Origin: Arcobacter arenosus
GTDB lineage: Bacteria > Campylobacterota > Campylobacteria > Campylobacterales > Arcobacteraceae
Direction: 5' to 3'
NCBI RefSeq assembly: GCF_005771535.1
Contig: NZ_VANU01000002.1
Span: forward strand, 124,001 to 188,000
DNA length: 64,000 bases
A model generated the notes under the pieces. The model saw only the letters and a program-made list of their open reading frames with translations, was not told the origin of the DNA and ran no database searches. The position numbers and the translations under genes were made by a program. Positions 43,642 to 52,505 of this stretch are shown one piece after another. The stretch's first letter is position 1. Each line of letters begins with the position of its first letter.

Positions 43642-44559
43642 TTATAAACCAAAAAAATGTTGAATAATCATAATATAAAAATACATCAGTAAAACAAATA
43701 TCCCAGAACCAACTAACACAGAAAAAGTTGTATCAATGGGTTTACAATTGTATAAAGAAGCTAAATTTATATTATTAACTGCAAGGGGGACTGTCAATTC
43801 TAAAAAGATAACTGCAGCAATCATAGGGTCAATTTCAAATTGTAAAATTACAAAAAGTCCAACTAAAGGTAAAATAATGTGTTTAAATAAAGAGATATTA
43901 AATGCTAATTTCCAATTGGCAGTTCGTACTTTAACTTGAGCAATAAAAATACCAAAAATTACAAGTTGAATTACAATTGCAGCATAAGCTCCCATGGTAA
44001 AAAGTTTTTCAAAATCATCATTCATAGTAAAGCCATTGTAGTTATAAACTAAAGCCAAGATTGAAGCATGAATTGCTGGGATTTTTAATATCTCTTTAAT
44101 TGAATCTTTAAAGTTAAATTTATCCCCTGCAAAGAAATAAACAGAAAAAATATAGATATAAAATACATTTGCGATATTTATAATTGAGGTATAAGGAACA
44201 CTTTGAATACCAAATAAAGCAATACCAAGGGGAATCCCAAGGTTTCCAGTATTACCCACTAAAGAAGTTGCTAAAAATATTGATTTATCTTGATATTGTT
44301 TTTTAAAAGCTTTTAGTGAATAAAGATATACAAAAAATAAGCATATAAAAATTGCAATATAATATATTAAGGGTGCAGTTAAAAACTCCATTGTAATAGG
44401 AGCTCTTGTTAATCCCCAAAATAAAAGAATTGGTGATAAAAAATATAGACTTAAAAGTACAAGTGTTCTATCGTTTACTTGCTCTTTAAATACTTTTTTA
44501 AATGTAAATCCAATAATAATAAATAGATATATAGTTGAAACTGAAATAAGTGCTTCGAT
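43642..44559 (-). CDS. AEC family transporter with unusual (ATC) start
   Basis: A ten-helix AEC (auxin efflux carrier-type) permease. From the first ATG (44391) only 249 residues are made, and the conserved first helix is lost. The frame is open upstream to 44559 and encodes EALISVSTIYLFIIIGFTFKK, typical of the AEC N-terminus. This gives 305 residues, the family length. The codon at the expected Met position is ATC, preceded by AAAGGA with a 6-base gap. It is either a rare ATC start or a start-codon mutation. Substrates of AEC proteins include malate and malonate. Confidence 0.75.
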   Translation of the reverse strand: MEALISVSTIYLFIIIGFTFKKVFKEQVNDRTLVLLSLYFLSPILLFWGLTRAPITMEFLTAPLIYYIAIFICLFFVYLYSLKAFKKQYQDKSIFLATSLVGNTGNLGIPLGIALFGIQSVPYTSIINIANVFYIYIFSVYFFAGDKFNFKDSIKEILKIPAIHASILALVYNYNGFTMNDDFEKLFTMGAYAAIVIQLVIFGIFIAQVKVRTANWKLAFNISLFKHIILPLVGLFVILQFEIDPMIAAVIFLELTVPLAVNNINLASLYNCKPIDTTFSVLVGSGIFVLLMYFYIMIIQHFFGL

Positions 44560-44564
44560 AAAAC

Positions 44565-44583
44565 GTCCTTTAATAAAAAGGAC
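44565..44583 (-). terminator. Hairpin between pit and the AEC gene
   Basis: On the minus strand GTCCTTT pairs with AAAGGAC (5-base loop) and is followed by GTTTTAT. It fits a terminator for the phosphate transporter, and its right arm holds the Shine-Dalgarno AAAGGA of the AEC gene. Confidence 0.5.
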
Positions 44584-44614
44584 ATTTTATCATAATGTAG
44601 TAGTACCTAAGCTT

Positions 44615-46195
44615 TTAAGCCATAATACCTTTAATCATAAAGAAAATTGCAGCAGATAATAATGCAGCAGCAGGAACAGTAATAATCCATGCAGCTATAA
44701 TTTTTTTAACTGCATCTCTTTTTACATATTTTACTCTTTTTGCAAGTTTGAACTCTCTTTTTTCTTCTCTTACTTGATCAATTTTTTCATCAATAAGTCT
44801 ATATAGTTCTGCAATTCTTACATAGTCTGCTTTACTTTTTTTCTCTAAATTTTCAAGTTTTACTAATTCTAGTTCATAGTTTTCTAGAATCTTTTTATCT
44901 TTTTTAAATTTCTTTCTAGTATCTGCAATAAATTTTGATTCTGATGAGTCAAGAAATTCCCTCAAAAAACCAACACCAAAAACACCACCAACTGCAATGT
45001 GTGTAGAAGATACAGGTAATCCTAATTGTGAAGCTATAATAACAGTAATAGCAGCAGCCATTGCGATTGAAAAGGCTCTTACTTGGTCTAGTTCTGTAAT
45101 TTCTGATCCAACAGTTTTAATTAATTTAGGTCCATATAAAGCAAGTCCTATAGAGATACCTACAGCACCAACTGCCATTACCCAAAAAGGAATACCAACT
45201 TTAGTATTAATTCCTGCACTCATAACAGCATCACTAATTGCTGCTAATGGTCCGATAGCATTTGCAACATCATTTGCACCATGGGCAAAAGATAAAAGTG
45301 CAGCTGCAAAAATTAAAGGAATAGTAAATAAAGTATTTACACCCTCTCTATCATTTGAAATCTTTTTTGAAGCTTTTGCAATAGCTGGTTTAACTAAAAC
45401 ATAACAAATTACAGCAATAACAATACCGATTCCAGCTGCTGTAAAGAAATCAAGTTTAATAAGTTTTTTAATACCTTTTAAAATGATATATGTAGAAAAA
45501 GCCCATGTCATAACAGCAACTAAAATGGGTACAAATTTATTTGCGGCTTCTATTAAATCTTTTTTATACATTATATTACGCTTAATATAGTATAAAAATG
45601 AAGCGGCAATAATACCACCTAATACAGGAGAGATTATCCATGAAGCAGCAATTTTACCCATTGTTCCCCATGAAACAATCGCGAATCCAGCCGCTGCAAT
45701 TCCTGCACCCATTACTCCACCAACAATTGAGTGAGTAGTTGAAACAGGAGCTCCAATAGAAGTTGCAAAGTTTAACCATAAAGCAGCAGATAACAGTGCC
45801 GCTGTCATTGCCCAAATAAAGATATCAGGATTTGAAATCATAGCAGGGTCGATAATACCCTTTTTAATTGTCTTAACAACATCACCACCAGCAATAAAAG
45901 CTCCAGCAGCTTCAAATATTGCAGCTATAACAATAGCCCACATTAATGTAATTGCTTTAGAACCAACTGCTGGCCCAACATTATTTGCGACATCATTTGC
46001 ACCGATATTCATAGCCATATATGCACCAAAAACTGCACCTATAACTAAAAACATGTGATTTTGAATTCCACCATGAGAATTGTAAGACCATAAAAATACC
46101 ACTACCATAAATAAAAGTGCCAGTGATAATTTTGCAAAACCTGGTAAGGTTTTTTCCCTAGCCCTGTCAAAACTTTCCATTGTGTTAATATCCAA
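44615..46195 (-). CDS. pit: Inorganic phosphate transporter, Pit family
   Basis: A 526-residue membrane protein with duplicated Pit signatures: GANDVANNVGPAVGSKA (about 65-81) and GANDVANAIGPLAAISDA (about 309-326). Each is followed by a GxPVSTTH motif (GAPVSTTHSIVGG; LPVSSTHIAVGG). A charged coiled-coil insert (about 425-495) separates the last helix. The N-terminus is long. It couples phosphate uptake to protons or Na+. No phoU-like partner is adjacent. Confidence 0.95.
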   Translation of the reverse strand: MDINTMESFDRAREKTLPGFAKLSLALLFMVVVFLWSYNSHGGIQNHMFLVIGAVFGAYMAMNIGANDVANNVGPAVGSKAITLMWAIVIAAIFEAAGAFIAGGDVVKTIKKGIIDPAMISNPDIFIWAMTAALLSAALWLNFATSIGAPVSTTHSIVGGVMGAGIAAAGFAIVSWGTMGKIAASWIISPVLGGIIAASFLYYIKRNIMYKKDLIEAANKFVPILVAVMTWAFSTYIILKGIKKLIKLDFFTAAGIGIVIAVICYVLVKPAIAKASKKISNDREGVNTLFTIPLIFAAALLSFAHGANDVANAIGPLAAISDAVMSAGINTKVGIPFWVMAVGAVGISIGLALYGPKLIKTVGSEITELDQVRAFSIAMAAAITVIIASQLGLPVSSTHIAVGGVFGVGFLREFLDSSESKFIADTRKKFKKDKKILENYELELVKLENLEKKSKADYVRIAELYRLIDEKIDQVREEKREFKLAKRVKYVKRDAVKKIIAAWIITVPAAALLSAAIFFMIKGIMA

Positions 46196-46397
46196 TGAGT
46201 ATCCTTTTTTGTAATTGTTTTGAAATTTAAGTTTGATAGGATTTTACTGGGAACTTATTTACAAATTCTTTAATAAAGCTTAAAAAATTTATTACTAAAA
46301 TACTTAAATACATTCAAAAGTCTATATTTTATTCCTTATAAATTTTAAAATTTGCGAGGGATTATCTCCTAAAAAAATCATTTATTTTAAGTAATCC

Positions 46398-46426
46398 TTG
46401 ACAAAATGAAAAATTTTATGTAATAT
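46398..46426 (+). promoter_or_regulatory. Near-consensus sigma-70 promoter
   Basis: TTGACA (46398-46403), a 17-base spacer ending in TG, and TAATAT (46421-46426). It is the strongest housekeeping-type promoter seen in the window and drives the 70-residue gene at 46467. Confidence 0.75.
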
Positions 46427-46466
46427 AGGCATAAAATATAGAGAAAATAAATAAAAAGGAGACAAA

Positions 46467-46679
46467 ATGAGTATTTCAATCATTAGAGAACAAGATTCTC
46501 ACACTATCTCTAAAATTAAAAAGAAGTATGATGTATTTAGAGTAATTACTATGAAAAAAGGTAACTTAAATACTATTGAGTTTTTTAATAAAGATGGTGC
46601 TTTTAGAGGATTTGGGAAAAGTTCAAAGGAAGCTTATAAAAAAGCAAAGAAAACACTTAAAAACTATTATGGTATTTAA
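46467..46679 (+). CDS. Small basic hypothetical protein
   Basis: A 70-residue basic protein (about 16 Lys). It has a beta-strand-like middle (YDVFRVITMKKGNLNTIEFFNKDGAFRGFG) and a Lys/Tyr-rich helix at the end (SSKEAYKKAKKTLKNYYG). I recognise no family. A strong promoter and a good AAGGAG 6 bases before the ATG suggest high expression. The charge suggests RNA or ribosome association, but this is only a guess. Confidence 0.7.
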   Translation: MSISIIREQDSHTISKIKKKYDVFRVITMKKGNLNTIEFFNKDGAFRGFGKSSKEAYKKAKKTLKNYYGI

Positions 46680-46697
46680 GTGTAAAAGAGGAAGAGT

Positions 46698-48182
46698 CTA
46701 AGCTCTTCTACCTCTTCTTTCTGATGAATTTCTATCAGATGAATTTCTATTTCTAGATCTTCCACCTCTGTCGTTTCTATCGCTTCTGTTTCTACCACCT
46801 CTGTTGTATCCACCTCGACCTCTACCTCTAGAGTTTCTATCTCCACCTCTATCATTTTGAAGTCTATCAAAAAGTCTTTGGATATCATTTTCTGATTTCC
46901 CGATGTAGTTTCCACCTTTAACATATGTGTCATTTGTTAAAATAGAAGCTAATTTATGAGCAATTGTTGATAAGTCATAGGCTTCTTTTAAAGATTCTAC
47001 TAATTCAATTCCCGAATCATAAACTTTTTGTTCAATAATTTTATTTTTTAAAGAATCAGTTTTTTTCTCTTTTACAGAATTGATTGTTGGAATAACTTTT
47101 GCTTCAAGTTTTCCACCTGTATCTTTTTGAATTTTTTGTAACATTCTAAATTCATGTGGAGTAACAATTGAAACTGCCATACCTTCTTTACCAGCACGTC
47201 CTGTTCTTCCGATTCTATGAACATAAGATTCAGAATCAAATGGTAAATGGTAATTAAATACGTGAGTTACATCATTAACATCTAGTCCTCTAGCTGCAAC
47301 ATCTGTAGCAATTAAAATCTCTAATTTACTTTTTTTAAATGCCTTAATAGCCTCTTCTCTTTGTCTTTGTTCCATATCTCCATGAAGTCCCTTTGCAGAG
47401 AAACCTTGAGATACTAAAAAAGTAGAAAGTCTATCAACCTCTTTTTTTGTTCTACAAAAAATAATAGATTTTTCTGGATTTTTAAAATCATATAATCTAA
47501 TTAATGCATCATCTCTCTCATGTTCGTCAACTACATAAAATGATTGAGTGATTTTTGAATTTGTAACTTCACTTTGTGTGATTGTAATAAATTCCGGCTC
47601 TTTTAAAATAGATTTAGCTAAGTTTTTAATAGCTGTTGGCATAGTTGCCGAAAACAATAATGTTTGTCTTTGCTCAGGAAGATATGTAAAAATCTCTTTT
47701 ATATCATCAAGAAATCCCATATCTAACATCTCATCTGCTTCATCTAAAACAACAAAAGATGGTTTAATATTGATTTTTTCACCTTTTAAAAGATCTAAAA
47801 ATCTTCCTGGAGTGGCAATAATAATACCTGCATTTTCAATATGTTTTAATTGTCTTGAGTATGATTGTCCACCATAAACAGTTGCTGTATTAATTTTTAG
47901 ATTTTTACCAAATCTAAATAACTCATCTGAAACTTGCATTGCAAGCTCTCTAGTTGGAACAATAACAACAGCTTCAACACTACCATTTGCTTCCATCATA
48001 TTTAATAATGGAAGTCCAAATGCAGCAGTTTTACCTGTACCTGTATGTGCTTGTCCAACAATATCTTTCCCCTCTAAAACTACAGGGATTGCATCTCTTT
48101 GAATTGGACTTGGTTCTTTAAACCCAGCTTCTGCAATTGAAGCTTGTAGTTTTTCTTTAAAATTAAACTCGTTAAAAGTCAT
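46698..48182 (-). CDS. DEAD-box RNA helicase
   Basis: A 494-residue helicase with all core motifs: Q motif (FKEPSPIQRDAIP), Walker A AHTGTGKTAAFG (about 41-52), PTRELA, DEADEM (about 147-152), SAT, and HRIGRTGRAG (about 320-329). The tail (about 440-494) is rich in Arg/Gly/Asp/Ser (RGRGGYNRGG, RSDRNDRGG), a nonspecific RNA-binding extension. It likely aids mRNA decay with RNase J or ribosome assembly. An upstream leader of about 125-150 bases is predicted. Confidence 0.93.
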   Translation of the reverse strand: MTFNEFNFKEKLQASIAEAGFKEPSPIQRDAIPVVLEGKDIVGQAHTGTGKTAAFGLPLLNMMEANGSVEAVVIVPTRELAMQVSDELFRFGKNLKINTATVYGGQSYSRQLKHIENAGIIIATPGRFLDLLKGEKINIKPSFVVLDEADEMLDMGFLDDIKEIFTYLPEQRQTLLFSATMPTAIKNLAKSILKEPEFITITQSEVTNSKITQSFYVVDEHERDDALIRLYDFKNPEKSIIFCRTKKEVDRLSTFLVSQGFSAKGLHGDMEQRQREEAIKAFKKSKLEILIATDVAARGLDVNDVTHVFNYHLPFDSESYVHRIGRTGRAGKEGMAVSIVTPHEFRMLQKIQKDTGGKLEAKVIPTINSVKEKKTDSLKNKIIEQKVYDSGIELVESLKEAYDLSTIAHKLASILTNDTYVKGGNYIGKSENDIQRLFDRLQNDRGGDRNSRGRGRGGYNRGGRNRSDRNDRGGRSRNRNSSDRNSSERRGRRA

Positions 48183-48314
48183 TTGTTACCTTAATATGTA
48201 AATTTAATACACACCAATATAACCTTTAACTCAAAACTAAGTGTTAAATTAAAAAACTGTGTAAATCGATATTTAAACAGGACCTTGAAATTGCAGACTC
48301 AAAGTAAACTATAG

Positions 48315-48344
48315 ATTATATTTTCGTGTAAGTGGCGGATTATA
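48315..48344 (-). promoter_or_regulatory. Two candidate -10 elements for a long helicase leader
   Basis: Minus-strand TATAAT occurs at 48344-48339 and at 48320-48315. Starts from these would leave leaders of about 150 and 125 bases before the helicase ATG at 48182. The leader itself shows no recognised riboswitch. Confidence 0.35.
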
Positions 48345-48375
48345 TCTAAATTAAGATAAATATAAGCTTTTATAG

Positions 48376-48401
48376 AATAAGAGTGGTTCCCCACTCTTAT
48401 T
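48376..48401 (-). terminator. Strong hairpin at the end of accC
   Basis: AATAAGAGTGG (48376-48386) pairs with CCACTCTTATT (48391-48401) around a 4-base loop and overlaps the accC stop. No long U run follows, so it may be an atypical terminator or a transcript-end stabiliser. Confidence 0.5.
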
Positions 48402-49753
48402 TATAGGTCTTCTAAACCTTTGTAGTTTTCTAAATATTTTGTATCGTAGTTATTTGAAATAAAGTCTTTATTTTCCATCATTTTTTGATGGAATGGAATT
48501 GTTGTTTTAATCCCCTCAACTTCAAATTCATTTAATGCTCTTTTCATAATATTGATAGCTTTTTCTCTATCTCTTCCCCAAACAATTAGTTTTCCAATCA
48601 TTGAGTCATAGTATGGAGGAACTACATATCCAGCATAAACATGAGAATCAACTCTTACATTTCTTCCACCTGGAACAAACCATTGTTTAACTTTTCCAGG
48701 ACAAGGTAAGAAGTTATTTGGGTCTTCTGCTGTGATTCTAACTTCAATTGCATGACCTCTAAATTTAATAGATTCTTGAGAAGGTAATTCTTCACCCTCA
48801 GCAACTCTAATCATCCACTCAACAATATCAAGACCTGAAACCATTTCAGAAACTGGATGTTCAACTTGAAGTCTTGTATTCATTTCCATGAAATAGATAT
48901 TTTGTTTATCATCTGCTAAGAATTCAAATGTACCAGCACCTTCATATTTTAAATATTTAGTTGCTTTAACAGCAACTTCATGTAAATGTTTTCTTGTATC
49001 ATCATTTAATAAAATTGCTGGTGATTCTTCAATAACTTTTTGGTGTCTTCTTTGTAAAGAACAATCTCTTTCCCCAACATGAATTGCATTACCATGTGAG
49101 TCACCAATAACTTGAACTTCTATATGTCTTGGGTTATTAATAAATCTTTCTAAGTACATAGTCCCATCACCAAAAGCAGCTAATGCTTCAGAAGATGCAG
49201 CAGTAAATAGGTTTTCAAATTTATCCTCAGACTCAATAAGTCTCATACCTCTACCACCACCACCTGCAGCAGCTTTAGCCATAATTGGATATCCAATCTC
49301 TAAGGCAACTCTTTTCCCCTCTTCAACAGAGTGTACAGCTCCATCAGAACCAGGAACAACTGGAACACCAGCTTTAATCATTTCATCTTTAGCTTTTGAT
49401 TTATCAGCCATTTTTTCCATAACTTCTGTTGATGGACCAATAAATTTAATTCCATGTAATTTACAAATTTCTACAAAATCTTGATTTTCAGATAAAAATC
49501 CATATCCTGGGAAAATTGCATCACATCCTGTAATTTCAGCAGCAGTAATAATTGCTGGAATATTTAAATATGAATCGATAGATTTAACATCCCCGATACA
49601 AATAGCTTCATCTGCATGTTTTAAATAAGCTGCATTTTTATCTCCTGCAGAATAAACAGCAACAGATTTTTTGCCCATTTCTCTAATAGTTCTAATAGCT
49701 CTTTGAACTATTTCACCTCTATTAGCGATTAATATTTTTTTTATTTCAGCCAT
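48401..49753 (-). CDS. accC: Biotin carboxylase subunit of acetyl-CoA carboxylase
   Basis: A 450-residue ATP-grasp enzyme. Visible features: Lys in KIMAKAAAGGGGRGMR (about 155-172) for ATP binding, ERDCSLQRRHQKVIEESPA (about 230-248), FMEMNTRLQVEHPVSE (about 284-299) with catalytic Glu and Arg. It carboxylates the biotin on AccB in the first step of fatty acid synthesis. It lies 14 bases downstream of accB in a two-gene operon. Confidence 0.97.
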   Translation of the reverse strand: MAEIKKILIANRGEIVQRAIRTIREMGKKSVAVYSAGDKNAAYLKHADEAICIGDVKSIDSYLNIPAIITAAEITGCDAIFPGYGFLSENQDFVEICKLHGIKFIGPSTEVMEKMADKSKAKDEMIKAGVPVVPGSDGAVHSVEEGKRVALEIGYPIMAKAAAGGGGRGMRLIESEDKFENLFTAASSEALAAFGDGTMYLERFINNPRHIEVQVIGDSHGNAIHVGERDCSLQRRHQKVIEESPAILLNDDTRKHLHEVAVKATKYLKYEGAGTFEFLADDKQNIYFMEMNTRLQVEHPVSEMVSGLDIVEWMIRVAEGEELPSQESIKFRGHAIEVRITAEDPNNFLPCPGKVKQWFVPGGRNVRVDSHVYAGYVVPPYYDSMIGKLIVWGRDREKAINIMKRALNEFEVEGIKTTIPFHQKMMENKDFISNNYDTKYLENYKGLEDL

Positions 49754-49767
49754 ATGAAACTCTCAGC

Positions 49768-50241
49768 TTATATTTTTTCTACTAAGAAAAGTGGCATATC
49801 ATATTCAACTGGTGCAGAATTCTCAACTAATACTTTTAAGATTTTACAATCAAATTCAGCTTCAACTTCATTCATAATTTTCATAGCTTCAAGGATACAT
49901 AAAGTTTGACCTTTTTTAACTGTATCTCCCTCTTTAACAAATGCAGGTGCTTCTGGAGATGGTGAAGAATAATAAGTTCCAACCATAGGTGCATTGATTG
50001 TATCACCACATACACTTGGATCTTCAGTAGAGCAAGTTACTGTATTATTTGCAGTAGAAGCTGGTGCAGGAACTGCAACTGGTGCAGGTGCAGCTACAGC
50101 AGTTGGTGCTTGAGTTACAACAGTACCACCTTCAAAACCTTTTTGCATAGCTAATTCAAATTCACCCTCTTTTAATTTTAATTTACTTAATTCACTTTTA
50201 TCAAAAATTCTTATTAATTCTTTTACTTCTTTAAAATCCAT
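49768..50241 (-). CDS. accB: Biotin carboxyl carrier protein AccB
   Basis: A 157-residue protein. The N-terminus DFKEVKELIRIFDKSELSKLKL is typical. A mobile Ala/Pro/Val/Thr-rich linker (about 45-75) leads to the biotinyl domain, where the lysine in EAMKIMNEV (about 128) carries biotin. I choose the ATG at 50241 over an upstream in-frame start at 50280, which would add 13 untypical basic residues. AAAGG precedes the chosen start. Confidence 0.95.
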   Translation of the reverse strand: MDFKEVKELIRIFDKSELSKLKLKEGEFELAMQKGFEGGTVVTQAPTAVAAPAPVAVPAPASTANNTVTCSTEDPSVCGDTINAPMVGTYYSSPSPEAPAFVKEGDTVKKGQTLCILEAMKIMNEVEAEFDCKILKVLVENSAPVEYDMPLFLVEKI

Positions 50242-50460
50242 ATTTAACCTTTTCTTTTTAAATTTAGGCAATAATACCATAAAATTTGTTATAATTTCTT
50301 TTTTAAAAATTGATTTTTTTAAAAAATCTACTCTTTTTAAAGTAAAACTAGTATGAAATTTACTAAAATTTACTAAAAATATACAAAAAAATAGAAGTTT
50401 TTATTTTTGTAATTAATCTATGATTTTATTGCAATTAATATATAACTTTAAAGGAAAATC

Positions 50461-50904
50461 ATGATTAGTGACCTAAACTTTATCAACATAGCCCATGAAA
50501 TTGCAAGTGCTTCAAAATGTGTATCAAAACAAGTTGGTGCAGTTATAGTAAAAGATGGAAGAATTTTATCAACAGGATATAATGGAACCCCAGCTGGATA
50601 TATAAATTGTAGTGAACATTGGAATGAAGAATATACAAAAGAACATCATGATTGGTCAAAAACTTATGAGATTCATGCAGAAATGAATGCTATTATTTGG
50701 GCAGCTAGAAAAGGTATAAGTATAGAAGATGGTACTATTTATGTAACTTTGGAACCATGTAGTGAGTGTTCAAAAAATTTAATTGCTGCTGGAATAAAAA
50801 GAATTGTTTATGATAGAGCTTATGAACATACAAATTCCGAAGTTGTATCTAAATTTATTAAAGATAACGGCGTTACTATAGAAAAACTAAATAGAGATGT
50901 CTAA
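50461..50904 (+). CDS. dCMP/cytidine deaminase family protein (ComEB type)
   Basis: A 147-residue zinc deaminase. The zinc motifs are HAEMNAI (His77-Ala-Glu) and PCSEC (about 104-108). The length and C-terminus (YDRAYEHT) fit dCMP deaminase, which feeds dUMP for thymidylate synthesis. It overlaps the following methyltransferase gene by 8 bases and is divergent from accB across 219 bases, where I see only A/T-rich sequence and two tandem copies of AAATTTACTA (about 50356-50380). Confidence 0.92.
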   Translation: MISDLNFINIAHEIASASKCVSKQVGAVIVKDGRILSTGYNGTPAGYINCSEHWNEEYTKEHHDWSKTYEIHAEMNAIIWAARKGISIEDGTIYVTLEPCSECSKNLIAAGIKRIVYDRAYEHTNSEVVSKFIKDNGVTIEKLNRDV

Positions 50905-51463
50905 TTTAAACCATAAGTTTTATAAAACTTCTTATGAAAAATTTGGAGTTACAGCTAGGGGAGTTCACTGGAACTCAATGAAAAATCAGTATATTAGATT
51001 TGAAGTTTTGACAAAGTTTTTTCAAAAAGATTTAGAAAACTCTTCAATTTTGGATTTGGGTTGTGGTTTTGCTGATTATTTATATTTCTTACAAAATAAA
51101 GAGCTTATACCTAAAGAATATTTAGGTATTGATTGTGAAGATTTTATGATAAATGAATCGAAAAAAAGATTTCCTAATCATAAATTTAAGATTTTAAATT
51201 TTTTACAAGAAGAGATACCCCACAAAGATTATATTATTTGTAGTGGAGCTTTAAATATATTAAAAGAGAAAGAGTTTTTTTATTCAATAGAAAAATGTTT
51301 TAATTCTTCAACTAAAGGTTTTGCCTTTAATTTTCTAAAAAAAGACTCCTTTAATAAAATAAAAGAAGAATCAATTATCAATTTTTGTAATAGTTTAAGT
51401 AACAAAGTAACTATTTCAAATCCATATTTACCCAATGACACAAGTATATTTATTGAAAAATAG
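50897..51463 (+). CDS. Class I SAM-dependent methyltransferase
   Basis: A 188-residue Rossmann methyltransferase. Motif I is ILDLGCGFADYLYFL (about 49-63), the acidic residue of motif II is in YLGIDCEDFM (about 75-84), and motif IV resembles YIICSGALNIL (about 108-118). The substrate is unknown. The overlap with the deaminase suggests co-translation but gives no functional link. The region near 51464-51478 separates it from the convergent AraC gene. Confidence 0.8.
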   Translation: MSNLNHKFYKTSYEKFGVTARGVHWNSMKNQYIRFEVLTKFFQKDLENSSILDLGCGFADYLYFLQNKELIPKEYLGIDCEDFMINESKKRFPNHKFKILNFLQEEIPHKDYIICSGALNILKEKEFFYSIEKCFNSSTKGFAFNFLKKDSFNKIKEESIINFCNSLSNKVTISNPYLPNDTSIFIEK

Positions 51464-51478
51464 ATTTTCAAAACTTTC

Positions 51479-52363
51479 TTAAACATATTGTATTGGAAGA
51501 TATAAAGTTGCTTCAAACCTTCCACTTGAATGAGTATAATGGTTTTGTCTTAGTACAGTATGTGCGGGGTTTGTCGTAGTCTCAAATCCACTTTTTGGAA
51601 GCCAATCTTGATACACCCATTGTAATAATCTTAAAATATCCCCATGAACTCCACTAATCTCAAAGGAAGCATATAATCCTCCAGAAATTTTAAAATGGGG
51701 CAGGTTTGTATTAGATAAATCTATTTTATCTTCAACAAAAACTGCCGCAACATATACACAATCATTTGCTGGTGTGATTACAGGATTATCGTGGTAAAAA
51801 GCTAATTCCTTATAGTTTGTTATATTATTGGTGTAAATCCAAGCTTGAATTTTTTGCCATGTTTTTTTTAATGACTCTTTACTGTACCCTTTGTTTCTTA
51901 GATAATAAATTTTCATAGGATTAAGTTTTACGATTTTTGGTTCACTTTTGTCAAGATTTTTAATTTCATCAAAATTGATATCAATATCTTTTAAAATATT
52001 ATTAGAATAGTTCTTATGACCACCATTTCTCCACTCTTTAGGAGTTTGATTAAACCTTAGTCTAAATGCTCTTATAAACGAAGTTTGTGAAGAGTAACCA
52101 CACATATTAGCAATTTGCTTAATTGTAGATGACTTATTAGTAAGTAGTAAATTAGAAGCTTTATACAATCTTATATCTTTAATCGCTTCGTAAATATTTT
52201 TTCCTATTTGATTTTTAAATATATTTTGAAAGTAAACACGACTAATTTCAAATTTATTTGCAAGTTTATCGATATTTATATCTGTATCTATATAATTGTA
52301 TATATAGTTCATTGTATAGTTTGCTATTTGTGTATGTTTTTCTTGAGTTGTCTTTTTTTGCAT
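51479..52363 (-). CDS. AraC-family regulator with GyrI-like effector domain
   Basis: A 294-residue regulator of the Rob type. Two helix-turn-helix motifs occupy about 20-115 (INIDKLANKFEISRVYFQNIFK; IKQIANMCGYSSQTSFIRAFRLRFNQTP). The C-terminal half (about 135-294) is a GyrI-like ligand-binding domain (PMKIYYLRNKGY at its start). It is divergent from lutABC and may regulate it or an efflux pump; the binding half often senses hydrophobic compounds. The ligand is unknown. Confidence 0.9.
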   Translation of the reverse strand: MQKKTTQEKHTQIANYTMNYIYNYIDTDINIDKLANKFEISRVYFQNIFKNQIGKNIYEAIKDIRLYKASNLLLTNKSSTIKQIANMCGYSSQTSFIRAFRLRFNQTPKEWRNGGHKNYSNNILKDIDINFDEIKNLDKSEPKIVKLNPMKIYYLRNKGYSKESLKKTWQKIQAWIYTNNITNYKELAFYHDNPVITPANDCVYVAAVFVEDKIDLSNTNLPHFKISGGLYASFEISGVHGDILRLLQWVYQDWLPKSGFETTTNPAHTVLRQNHYTHSSGRFEATLYLPIQYV

Positions 52364-52505
52364 TTTTCCTTTATTATATTAAAAATAGATATAAAAAATA
52401 TTAAAAATAGATAACTTTTTATTCTAAATTATCACACCTTTCTTATATAATGATATTAGAATGACTTAAATAATGAAAAAGCCAAAAGGCAGACTAGGAG
52501 AGAAA

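Noticed and set aside
46685-46716. AAGAGGAAGAG/CTCTT-CTA-CCTCTT bulged hairpin between the small gene and the helicase
   Set aside because: Follows from the Arg-rich codons at the helicase end and lacks a U run; not distinct enough from coding repeats.
46676-46933. Minus-strand frame with Glu/Val/Thr repeats
   Set aside because: Out-of-frame reading of the Arg/Gly/Asp-rich repeat tail of the DEAD-box helicase gene.
48268-48300. CAGGACCTTGAAATTGCAGAC resembles the conserved CAGGTCCGGAAGGAAGCAG core of small SRP RNA
   Set aside because: The closing stem and the GGAA tetraloop do not form and the symmetric loop is not paired correctly, so chance similarity.
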